The notes beneath the pieces are model-generated. The model was given only the letters and a program-made list of their open reading frames with translations, was not told the DNA's origin and ran no database searches. DNA of 64,000 nt from Eleusine coracana subsp. coracana (lineage: Eukaryota; Streptophyta; Magnoliopsida; Poales; Poaceae), in assembly GCA_032690845.1 (NCBI GenBank), contig CM064421.1:41096963-41160962 (forward strand), written 5' to 3'. The translations under genes were made by a program, and so were the position numbers. Each line of letters begins with the position of its first letter. Positions within the stretch are counted from its first letter, which is position 1. Below are positions 11,965-20,647 of the stretch, piece after piece.

Positions 11965-13962
11965 TTAGTTGTTCTTAGGTACCCAAATTTGCTTGGGTCC
12001 TTGTAGTTTAGTCACCAACACTTTTGGCACCCAAATGGACCTTTTCTTCATTCCATTTCCAAATGTGCCATTCATGTTTGTCCTAGTATGAACATTATTT
12101 TTACCAACAAACTTAGCATGCACAACACCATTGGATGATTTAACAAGCATGTAAGAAGCATCCATAGCAACATTAGCAATTCTCTTACCGATACAATCTT
12201 TTGCAAGATGTCCGGTATTCTTGCACATAGAGCAATACAAGCCACTTTCTTTAACAAATGTGGACTTTTTAGCAACAAAGGCATTTTTGTTTTTCTTGGG
12301 GATATATCCAAGACCTTCATGCTTGAGAGTGAACCGTTGACACTTCCACATTTCATTAAAAACATTTTCACCCTTATGACACTTAGCAAGAGCATCAACA
12401 AGGTGATCAACGGTATCCCTTAATTCATGATTTTCAACAATAAGCAAGGGATCACAAGCATTCACATTATTCATGCAAGTATCAATCTTAGAAGGGCATG
12501 GTATAGTGAGTAAATCATCACATGAAGTAGATATGCTAGAAGATGTAACATGAGCAATAGGCATATCATCAATCAAATTGCAAGACACACCGGCATCAAT
12601 TTGGACCTTGTTGGTGTGTTGGGCTACATAAATCTTATGAGTTTCCTCAAGCTTCTCATGAGTTTCTTTTAGATCCTCATGAGATGACTTTAGCTCATCA
12701 TAAGCTTCTTGGAGAGAAGAGTGCTTTCTCTTCAAGTCCCTGTACTTACTCTTTATGCCACCCAACACATCATCAAGTTCACTAAGCATTTCAACTAGTT
12801 CATCATAAGAAGGCTCATAGTCATCATTGCATACCTTAGATTCACCTTTTGCCATGAAGCAATAATGTGAATCGAATAGGGATGGAGCTTCCTTGATAGC
12901 AATGCCGGCAAGACCCTTCTTGGAAGGCTTGTCATCTTCATCATCGGAATCGGTATCCGAACTAGCATCGGAATCCCATTCAACATAATAAGCCTTGCCA
13001 TTTTTCTTCTTGGAGGACTTCTTGAGAAACTTCCTTTTTACAAATTTCTTGTTCTTTCTTGGCTCATCATCATCATCATCACTATGGATTTTCTTCTTGC
13101 AATTTGTAGAGATATGGCCAAATTCTCCACACTCATAACATTTCTTGTTTGCAAATGGATTCTTCTTGGATGACTTGCCATTTTTGTTGAATCCCCTATA
13201 TGTGCCTTTCTTCATGAATTTCTTGAACTTCCTCACCATCAAGGCTACATCCTCATCATCATCAGAGCCACTCTCTTCATCATCATCATCGTGAGAGACA
13301 CTAGCCTTGAAAGCAACACTCTTCTTCTTCATATCGACTTGATCATCCCTAGGAGCCACTTGAGATTGCTTGAAGATATCATGAGTGAGAACTTCACCCA
13401 AGATTTCCGAAGGAGTTGTTTCTTCCAAATTTGATCTCACAAGCATGGTAACAATTGTTTCATACTTGGATGGCAAGGCTCTAAGGAACTTATGAGATAT
13501 ATCAACATCGGAAACTTCATGACCAAGATCCTTGAGATCATTCACCATGTTGTTCAATCTTGCAAAGGCGGCCTTCAACTCTTCATTGGGCAACAATGTA
13601 AATCCTTCAAATTTGCCCTTGCAAATAAACAACTTGGCACTCTTGACCATCTTGGTGCCCTCATGAGCTTCCAATAGAGTTTTCCACATCTCATATGCGG
13701 TCTTGAGCTTGCACACTCTATGATATTCCTCCTTGCATAGGGATCGAATGAGAATGTTCTTGGCTTGAGCATTGGCCTTGATATTTTCCTTGTCGGCGGG
13801 AGTGGGGTGTGCCGGATCAAGAACCACATAACCTTCTTCCACAATGTTCAACACGGTCTCCCCCACGGCCTCAAGATGAATCAACATACATGTCTTCCAA
13901 TAATCAAAGTCTTGACCATCAAAGAATGGCGCGTGACCAACGTTTACCGTATTGCTAGCCAT
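11965..13962 (-). CDS. Sirevirus Gag, intact
   Basis: An intact 665-residue frame. The N-terminal UBN2/copia Gag domain (ATG at 13962, DGQDFDYWKTCMLIHLEAVG) is followed by a CCHC zinc knuckle, CYECGEFGHISTNC, near residue 270. Next come alternating acidic (DDDDEE) and lysine-rich stretches, then a heptad region with KETHEKLEETHK that probably coils. A second knuckle, CSMCKNTGHLAKDC, lies near residue 580. The length and two knuckles suit a Sirevirus Gag, which is larger than in most copia elements. The start lies only about 47 nt after the PBS. Gag would assemble cytoplasmic particles. It is the only open gene of this element. Confidence 0.9.
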   Translation of the reverse strand: MASNTVNVGHAPFFDGQDFDYWKTCMLIHLEAVGETVLNIVEEGYVVLDPAHPTPADKENIKANAQAKNILIRSLCKEEYHRVCKLKTAYEMWKTLLEAHEGTKMVKSAKLFICKGKFEGFTLLPNEELKAAFARLNNMVNDLKDLGHEVSDVDISHKFLRALPSKYETIVTMLVRSNLEETTPSEILGEVLTHDIFKQSQVAPRDDQVDMKKKSVAFKASVSHDDDDEESGSDDDEDVALMVRKFKKFMKKGTYRGFNKNGKSSKKNPFANKKCYECGEFGHISTNCKKKIHSDDDDDEPRKNKKFVKRKFLKKSSKKKNGKAYYVEWDSDASSDTDSDDEDDKPSKKGLAGIAIKEAPSLFDSHYCFMAKGESKVCNDDYEPSYDELVEMLSELDDVLGGIKSKYRDLKRKHSSLQEAYDELKSSHEDLKETHEKLEETHKIYVAQHTNKVQIDAGVSCNLIDDMPIAHVTSSSISTSCDDLLTIPCPSKIDTCMNNVNACDPLLIVENHELRDTVDHLVDALAKCHKGENVFNEMWKCQRFTLKHEGLGYIPKKNKNAFVAKKSTFVKESGLYCSMCKNTGHLAKDCIGKRIANVAMDASYMLVKSSNGVVHAKFVGKNNVHTRTNMNGTFGNGMKKRSIWVPKVLVTKLQGPKQIWVPKNN

Positions 13963-14008
13963 AATCCTTCTCCCGGAAGATGAATTCCAATCAATTTAGG
14001 GAGAACCT

Positions 14009-14020
14009 GCTCTGATACCA
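14009..14020 (-). other. Primer-binding site, initiator tRNA-Met type
   Basis: The minus strand reads TGGTATCAGAGC, two bases (AG) after the LTR end ..CCTTCA. This is the classical copia PBS, complementary to the 3' end of initiator tRNA-Met. It proves that 14023-15650 is the 5' LTR. Confidence 0.95.
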
Positions 14021-14744
14021 CTTGAAGGATCGAAGAACCCCGACTAGAGGGGGGGTGAATAGCCGAATTAAAAATTAAAAGCTAACTATCCGACTAATTG
14101 CGGAATTTAAAGACAATTGGGTAAAAGCAAGCACAAGACAACTAAACCTAGGTTTGAACTAAAGTAGGTTGACAATCCTAGATGACATACATCATGCAAC
14201 TTCTAGTATGTAAACAACAAAAGAACAACACGACAAGAGACAAAGGATATTTTCCCGTGGTATCGGTGATTTGTCGATCACCCCTAATCCACGTTGAGGT
14301 GGATCCAAGCGTGCTACTCTCCTCAAGTATCCACTTCTCCACCACCAAGAAGTGCTCACAAAGAACAACTTGAGATATAACACAATCAATACCTTGAACC
14401 TCTCCAAACCTCGATTCCACTAGGGTTGCTCTTCACCACTCCGGCGAGGCGAGCACCGCACCTCTCACAAGAGTCCGGGCCTCCTTCACACACTTCTTGA
14501 AGGGCTCACGGATTTGACTCCTCCAAGCCGTCTAGGAGGCGACAACCTCCAAGAGTAACAAGTCGATGACGCTTGCTTGAGGATCCCAAGTGCCACAATG
14601 CTCAACTCACTCAAGTTTAGGGCACTCACACTCACACACTTGCAATCTTTCCACTATGGCTTTATATGAGAGAGAAATAAGCTCCAAAGGGTGTACAATA
14701 CTTTTCAAATGGCCAAGAGAGCTACTATGCACGGGATGGAGGAG

Positions 14745-14754
14745 GTATAAATAG
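14745..14754 (-). promoter_or_regulatory. Candidate TATA box, 5' LTR
   Basis: CTATTTATAC on the minus strand, the expected core promoter for the genomic transcript. The palindrome array (14798-15289) lies immediately upstream. Confidence 0.5.
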
Positions 14755-14797
14755 CCCATTCTTTGAAAACTAGCCGTTACAGCTTTCTATGCGCTGG

Positions 14798-15289
14798 ACG
14801 GTCTGACCGTGACTCCACACGGTCGGACCGTCGTACAACCCAACGGCTAGTTTGACTTTCAAACTTGCTCTGACACGAGCCTGACGGTCAGACCGTCATT
14901 ACCCACGGTCAGACCGTCGGGACACTTTCAACTTTCACCCGAGAACAAATTCTCTGTTGACACCAGACAAGTGACGGCGGTCAGACCGTGGCTTGGGACG
15001 GTCAGACCGTCGGGACACTTTCAGCTTTCACCCGAGAACAAATTCTCTGTTGACACCAGACAAGTGACGGCGGTCAGACCGTGGCTTGGGACGGTCAGAC
15101 CGTCGGGCCATCTCCCGAGCCACCAGAGAACTCAATCCTCTGGCCGTCTCTGGGGAGCATCCACGGTCAGACCGTGGATCCCGACGGTCAGACCGTCGGG
15201 CCACCACCCGAGCCACCCGAGAACCAACTTCTCTGGCCGTCTCTGGGAGGCACCTACGGTCAGACCGTGGATCCCCACGGTCAGACCGC
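14798..15289. repeat. Palindrome array in 5' LTR (12 units)
   Basis: The same palindromes as in the 3' LTR, plus one extra pair created by the 93-bp duplication. The core ACGGTC-A/T-GACCGT is conserved while spacers vary. The first pair includes ACGGTCGGACCGT. Confidence 0.9.
14919..15104. repeat. 93-bp tandem duplication in 5' LTR
   Basis: Two units of period 93 (for example GACACTTTCA at 14921 and 15014), differing by one base (AACTTTCA against AGCTTTCA). Each carries two palindromes. The 3' LTR has a single unit, so the change came after insertion, or by recombination with another family member. Confidence 0.95.
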
Positions 15290-15650
15290 CAGGAGCGTTC
15301 TGCCAGCCCTCCTTTCTATATCCGTTAGCTGTCTCTCAACGAACCACTCACAACGATAGGCTTTGAGCATTTGTGGCAACCATGGATACTCAAGGTCATC
15401 TCATCGACCCCTCTTGATAGTACGGCATTTAACCTATAATCCGGTCACTCAACTCTAATCTCCTTGTGACCGGCAAAACAGAAAAACCCTATCAAGATAC
15501 CTTTGCCTTGAGCCATCCATATGTATACCACTTCGTCCATCATTCCATTCCTTATTATGACTACAACCACAATTATCTCAACAACGTAGTTAGTCAAAAA
15601 TAAGGGTCGTCATTAATTACCAAAACACTAAAGCGGGCCTAGATGCTTCA

Positions 15651-15655
15651 CCCGG
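15651..15655. repeat. Target-site duplication CCCGG, right
   Basis: Matches 3230-3234 and directly follows the LTR end GCTTCA. It fixes the Sirevirus insertion point inside the copy A leader. Confidence 0.85.
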
Positions 15656-16367
15656 GCTAAGCTCTTCTTTTTTTTTTGTGATGTAACTTTGGTGCATAGA
15701 GACCGATTGGTGAGTGCGATGTCGTGGTCGAGTCCGATGCCGGTGGCCGGGATCTAGGTTGCGCCGACACCTTCATGGTGGGGCCGGCCTTTGTATTTCA
15801 AACCCTAACACTAGGTTAGGGTATATCTCGCGGCGGATCTGCGCGCGTGGTCGTGGCGGGCTAGTTGCCTCCATGGCCAGCATGGATCTGTCTAGTGACC
15901 GAGGTCCCCGGAGCTGATCTTTGCCTTTTCTTTTTTTTTTTGGGATTGCAGGGTTCTCGTGCGTCCTAAGGGCTCTCGCACGACCACATTTTTTTTCATG
16001 GATCTTATGATCTCGCGCGGCCTCAGGGCACTCGCGCGGCCGGATCTGAGCTCGCCGCCTCCGTTGAGGCGGGCTCTTTTTCCTCATCTAGGTCTTTTCT
16101 CCTCCAGATGTTTCTTCTCGCGGATCTGGTATTTATTCACGCAGATCCGGATTTTGAACCTCGCCGGATCTGTTATTTGTTCACGCAGATTCAGAGGTTG
16201 ATCTAAGACTGCAATGAGTCTAAGATCGGTGGTGAAAACCTGGACAGATCTTGACTGCAACGAGTCAAGATAAATTTCATTCATAAACAAACGTATTGTA
16301 AGTCGCCGATTGGAGGTCGCCGGAGGCAAGAACTTGTCGCCGGCGGGATTAAAGCGTGCTGATAACG
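15656..16367 (-). other. Copy A 5' leader, proximal part, with primer-binding-type motif
   Basis: On the minus strand, directly after the LTR, is CGTTATCAGCACGC (16354-16367), then GC-rich leader. Within it AGATCC/GGATCT words and a GCGTGAA(C/T)AAATA box recur. 15656-16314 is duplicated at 4779-5437. With 2111-3229 the undisturbed leader would be about 1.8 kb, far longer than the 0.7 kb of copy B. Confidence 0.65.
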
Positions 16368-16624
16368 TATTGAGTTATCGGCTGATCGCATGGTACGAAG
16401 ATCACGACAGAGAATGAAAAGTAAAAATATAAGAATAGAGGAGACAAAATTCTTTATTTCAGTATTTCTGGTGAATTATAATAAGATGTCATCTTAACTA
16501 TTTATAAGAGAAACCCTACTTCATAATGGGTTCAAATTCGATAAAACAACCCATATAAAATAGATGGTCTTTATCTAGAAGGTGAGTCTGATCCAATAGC
16601 GTGATCCAATAGCGTTTTACAATA
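16368..16624 (-). repeat. Copy A 5' LTR, non-canonical TA..TA ends
   Basis: 257 bp. On the element strand it starts TATTGTAAAACGC and ends GATAACTCAATA. The copy B LTR (58424-58665) starts TGTTGTAAAACG and ends GATAACTCAACA, so the two align end to end. Both ends are perfect 5-bp inverted repeats (TATTG/CAATA against TGTTG/CAACA). A TATAAATA box lies near 16497-16504 (minus strand), at the same place as in copy B. Confidence 0.75.
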
Positions 16625-17100
16625 GAAACACAGTCAACCGCCGGAAAGTGATGATGGTTCGTGGACTGGTTTCTGACTCCCCGTGATTCGGGGTAACTGA
16701 TCCCTCCTCTCACAATTAGTTTTTTTGTTGCTGCCTGCATTCTTTGATTGATTTGCCGCCAACGGACAGAATCCCAGATTCTAGCAATCGAGACGTCGAC
16801 CACGCGGCAGCAGCGATCGCCGACTCCGCCTCTGCAACGCGCGGGGTAGTCGAATGGGAGGCGGTCGGCCGCGGCGCTCCGGGTCGCCGTCCCGCGGCGG
16901 CGGTGGCCACCCGGCGCGAAGGGTGTGGAAGGACGTGCGGCGTACGTGGCGATGGAGGCGACAGGCGATCGGTAAAGCCACGCGCGGTGCTTTGTGCTCT
17001 GGCGACCGATTTGGATCCGGAACGCGATTAGCGGAGAGTTCACTCACATTCCGGAGAAATCGATGAGGGTGATCTGCTCTAGGTATTTCACTAGGACAGA
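16625..17100. other. GC-rich block beside the retrotransposon nest, unassigned
   Basis: 16760-17066 is markedly GC-rich next to AT-rich sequence and has overlapping short frames on both strands. One plus-strand frame (ATG at 16854, arginine-rich) runs into a possible splice donor (GCGATCG/GTAAAG near 16974). It could be a CpG island, or the first exon of a gene broken by the insertions to its left. I recognise no domain. Confidence 0.25.
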
Positions 17101-19111
17101 ATAAAACTCACGCGAGACTGAACACGCTACTGATTTCTATGCTCCTGATGAGTTTCATTATCCATGCTCCCGATCAGTTTAATTTCTATGCTACTGTGAA
17201 CACGCGATCTGCTTCAGGTAATAGGATTTAGGAAGCATATGATGACTAACAGAACTACATATATGACTAAGCTACTTAGGCAACTGTTCAGTTCACTGCC
17301 ACATGCGACAGGTTGTTGATTGCTTGCTTTTTCTAACATGCATAGTCGCAATGTGATCTGTAATCTTTTGGGGCTGAATTTGCAATTTGCAAACTTATAC
17401 GGATAGTTATCTGCTACAGGAACACCTTTTCTTTTATCCTGCATTCCTGCTCACAAATTAACCCTTTGTGTTGTCAAATTGCCTGGTTTCTCTAATGTCC
17501 ACTCCCTATACTTGCATGAGTACTACATCTTGTCATGCAAAAATTGCATATGGGCCGAAATGCTGAATGCAAAAATTACATGAGGAGTAGAAGTGTCGGG
17601 CATTGGGAAACCTAGATAAAAGTGAGCGAAAAGAGCATCTGGTAGGGCCTTCCATGGGGCCGATGGTAGGAATCTAAAGAAACGACAACAACCCAGCCAC
17701 TAGCCAGAGACAAATGATGATTTGTTGCGAGCAAATCGGCACCATCATTGTTGAAAGGATGTGATGGGTTATTTTACTCTGTGCACGCTTAATCTAGGTT
17801 AGCTGTGCTGCCACTTGGAGCGGTTTAGTTCCCAGGCCAACAAGCTAGGCACATTCTCCTCTCCTTTTCCATATGGGAGGGGGTCCCACTATGTTGCATG
17901 CCTCATAAGGGACCAGATCGAGCGCACAAGCAGCTTTGCTGAGATTAGAAAGAATGAGGATGTAGGACCAGCACAAAAAATTGAAGACATGCACCTTTTT
18001 TTTTTCTGGATGCTGCAATGCAACTCAAGTCTGGTATGGGTGATAATTTAAGTTCCTGATCTTTTAGTTGGACGTTGTACATAGGGCATGACCTAATAAA
18101 TTTTGCAGGCCAAACAAACTTATTGCGGATATGATCAACATAGTACACAAATTGCTTTATAACTGACAGTAATTCACTTGCCAAACATGATGAACAAATT
18201 AAAACCTGTAAATGACAACTGATGACTATTACAAAACTGGCTGAGTGACTGGCAGCCTGAAAAATAAATACTTCGTACGGAGCCGACGCATAGGAAGGTG
18301 GCCGGCCATGCTGGTCAAATTTCTCTCGTGGGAGGAGATCCTTCTCCTGTCAGTCTTAGACCATGTAAGCTTCTTTTGAACTTTGATTTAACTGTGAATA
18401 GCAAATATTCACCAAGATTGATAGCATGACAATGATGCTACTACATTCATCGTAAAATATCTACACATTTGTCGTTATGAAATAAGTATTTTAGTTCTTA
18501 GCTTTTATTGGTTAAAGTAAAAAGTGTGATTTTATTTACACCTAAAAGTCATTCATCAGTTTTTACCAGATTTCGGGCGTTTGTCACGAAACGCAAATGA
18601 ATGAGCATTCTGTGAATTCATCCGTTGATAATCCTACTAGCAAGTGACTCAGATAACTCTTATGACAGATCAGGAGTCTTCATTTCTGAATAAAGCTTAC
18701 TAAATTCCAAAAAGAATATCTTGTGTGGATCCTACTTAAACTGTACTAGTATAGTACTTTGTTACTAGATCACAACTTTAGATTTTTGCATGCCATTTCT
18801 CTGGTTTCCCCTAGCTGTTTGTGCTTACTACATGTGCCTCAATCTGAGCATTATAAAAGCCGGCCTGTCAAGTTCGAGTTTTAGGTTGAATTTTCTTCGT
18901 AATGCAAGTAATGCAAAACGTGGAAAGCTGGACGTAGAATAAAATTGTTGCTGACCTCGCGTTTTAAACCGGGTTTTAAAACTCCTTTCAAACCCTTTTG
19001 CATGCCCTGCTCTTCTCCATTGGCATATATGATAGGTGTAGTTAGGATATCTAAGGTGTACTTGTTCTTAAGGAAATGAGATATGAAACCTGCTTTGTAA
19101 CAATTTTGAAC

Positions 19112-19263
19112 TACTTTCTCTGTTTCAAATTACTTGTCATACTCAAATTTATTGAATATTTTTAAATCTAGACAACATGTATGTTCAGGTTCAGAGAATA
19201 TTTAATGAACCTGGACATAAAAAAATCCTCTAAAATAACAAATAAATTGAGACGGAGGGAGTA
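19112..19263. mobile_element. Stowaway-like MITE
   Basis: About 150 bp starting TACTTTCTCTGTTTCAAATT and ending AATTGAGACGGAGGGAGTA. The ends are imperfect inverted repeats of the CTCCCTCCGT type flanked by TA. This is the usual non-autonomous Tc1/mariner form in grasses. Confidence 0.75.
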
Positions 19264-20072
19264 ACTACTTTACAACAGTCCTGACATTCAGATTCAACTT
19301 AACGAGCTAGAAATAGTTAAATTGAAATAAAATTCTGCTAAGATAGGTGGAGCCTTGTCAAACAAGTCCACTAATCATGACTTAAAAATAACCGGACAGA
19401 CTCTTTTCTCATTTCGTTAATCGCGTGCGCTAATTTTCGTCCTAAAATTTAAGCAAGCCGTATGGATTTTTTTTTTTTTGAACTGAGCCGTATGGAATCT
19501 GAATGTCAAGACTGTGCAAAAGCCATCCTGGTTGGCTTTTATCATGCCAACAGGGGGGTGCGTTGGGGCCCTTCTCTCATCATTCCCGGAACATATTTGT
19601 AGGCAGGTCCATCAAGACACGCACAGGTCTTCTTTCTCTGCAGGTGCATTGTTTGTGAAACTGTGTTCGTTTGACCAACAACTGGGCCTGGCCAAAAACA
19701 AATGGGATGCCGCGTAAAGAACTTGTTTCTCATATGGGCATGCAGGTTTTTTGCACAACCAATCCTTAACTTTGTGCTGGACAGCTGATGCCCTGTAGTT
19801 TGGCGTCGATGCATCAACATCAGCTGCAGCAGTTACTGAGCGCAGATGCTCTCTTCGTCCTCTAGTATTTGAGTTTAGATCGTTCGCCAGTTAAACTTTA
19901 AACTCTTGTTTTGGCTAAGATTGGACTAGTACTAGGGATTTTACTATGGGTTGGTTTGTTGGCATTTGCAACACTGCAGTGCGGCGCAGGGATATGGTAC
20001 TGTTGGGAAGTGACCGGCTCTTACGTGCAGTTGTCCTCGATTTGAAATCTAATGTTGGATACACTTCCCCCA

Positions 20073-20110
20073 CGCCTCTCTCCCTCTCTCTCTCTTTCTC
20101 TCTCTCTCTT
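20073..20110. repeat. CT microsatellite
   Basis: An almost pure CT/CTCC run about 540 bp upstream of the AP2 start codon. Pyrimidine tracts of this kind are common in plant promoters and 5' leaders. Confidence 0.8.
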
Positions 20111-20402
20111 GTCCATGAAGTCTGTGACAGAAGCAGCCTTCTTTCGGCCACTTTGAGCAGCATCCAGCTACACATCTACGAGTAGCAGCAGCAGCGTGTA
20201 TGACAGACAGGGAAACAGGAGAGGGCAAGTGCTGGCCGTCCCATCCAATGGCAACTTCACAATTGAATTCTTTCATCTTTATAGGGACTATCTTGTGTGA
20301 GTTTTTACAGCATGGGCTAATGGCCTCAATAAAGGGAGCACACACATACACATATCCTCCTGCACAACATCTTTCTCCAGTCACAGATCCCTATGATTCC
20401 GA

Positions 20403-20412
20403 GTATAAACGC
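20403..20412 (+). promoter_or_regulatory. Possible TATA box of the AP2 gene
   Basis: GTATAAACGC lies about 240 bp before the ATG at 20648, which would give a 5' leader of about 210 nt. The support is position and motif only. Confidence 0.3.
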
Positions 20413-20647
20413 GCTCGTAGATTATTTTTTTTCAATAGATGTATTAGGAGTACTTATCCACCAAATTGGTTTGGCTCTCATAGTCTTGTTCCTTCTGCTG
20501 GGTTTCACGGCTCGAAGTCTCTCGCAGGTCTGAGTAGTTTCACTTGCTGGGTCGCTCATATGAAAGTCGTTGCAGTAGAGAGTACAGTATAGTTGAGCAA
20601 AGCACGAAGTGCAAATACTGTTTGGGTGTGCATGCTTGATAGGAGAA

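Larger units (their letters stand above)
3235..15650 (-). mobile_element. Sirevirus-type Ty1/copia retrotransposon, young, recombinant 3' side
   Basis: The minus-strand order is 5' LTR (14023-15650), PBS (14009-14020), gag (13962-11965), pol (11951-8748), spacer, env-position frame (7245-5596), A/G-rich PPT-like tracts (5501-5569), then an aberrant 664-bp piece of target (5437-4774) and the 3' LTR (4773-3235). LTR ends are TGAAG..CTTCA. The LTR start (TGAAGCATCTAGGCCCGCTT), the large Gag with an acidic central part and an extra frame after pol fit the Sirevirus lineage. The two LTRs differ by about 12 substitutions over 1.5 kb, plus two indels. At 1.3e-8 per site per year that is roughly 0.3 Myr (my estimate). 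Several nonsense codons make this copy defective. Confidence 0.9.
14023..15650 (-). repeat. 5' LTR of the Sirevirus-type element
   Basis: 1628 bp with ends TGAAGG..GCTTCA (plus strand), followed by TSD CCCGG. It differs from the 3' LTR by about 12 substitutions, a 4-bp deletion and one extra 93-bp unit. All but one of the substitutions I counted are transitions. It contains 12 palindromes. Confidence 0.95.
1..16624 (-). mobile_element. Older Ty1/copia retrotransposon, copy A (interrupted, truncated by window start)
   Basis: The minus strand reads, in order, a 5' LTR (16368-16624), a primer-binding-type motif and leader (16367-15656, continued at 3234-2111), gag (about 2110-1071), protease (898-455) and the start of integrase (454-1). 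The 3' half lies outside the window. A younger element (3235-15650) sits in the leader. The family is the same as copy B at 58424-62969, to which gag, protease and pre-integrase are clearly similar. All coding parts carry frameshifts or stops, so this copy is dead. The type resembles plant copia elements whose leader begins with a TTATCAGCACG-like motif (known from memory). Confidence 0.85.
17101..20400. other. Intergenic region upstream of the AP2 gene
   Basis: Mostly AT-rich sequence with no frame I can support. It contains one Stowaway-like MITE (19112-19263) and a pyrimidine microsatellite (20073-20110). The last few hundred bases probably include the promoter of the AP2 gene. Confidence 0.6.
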
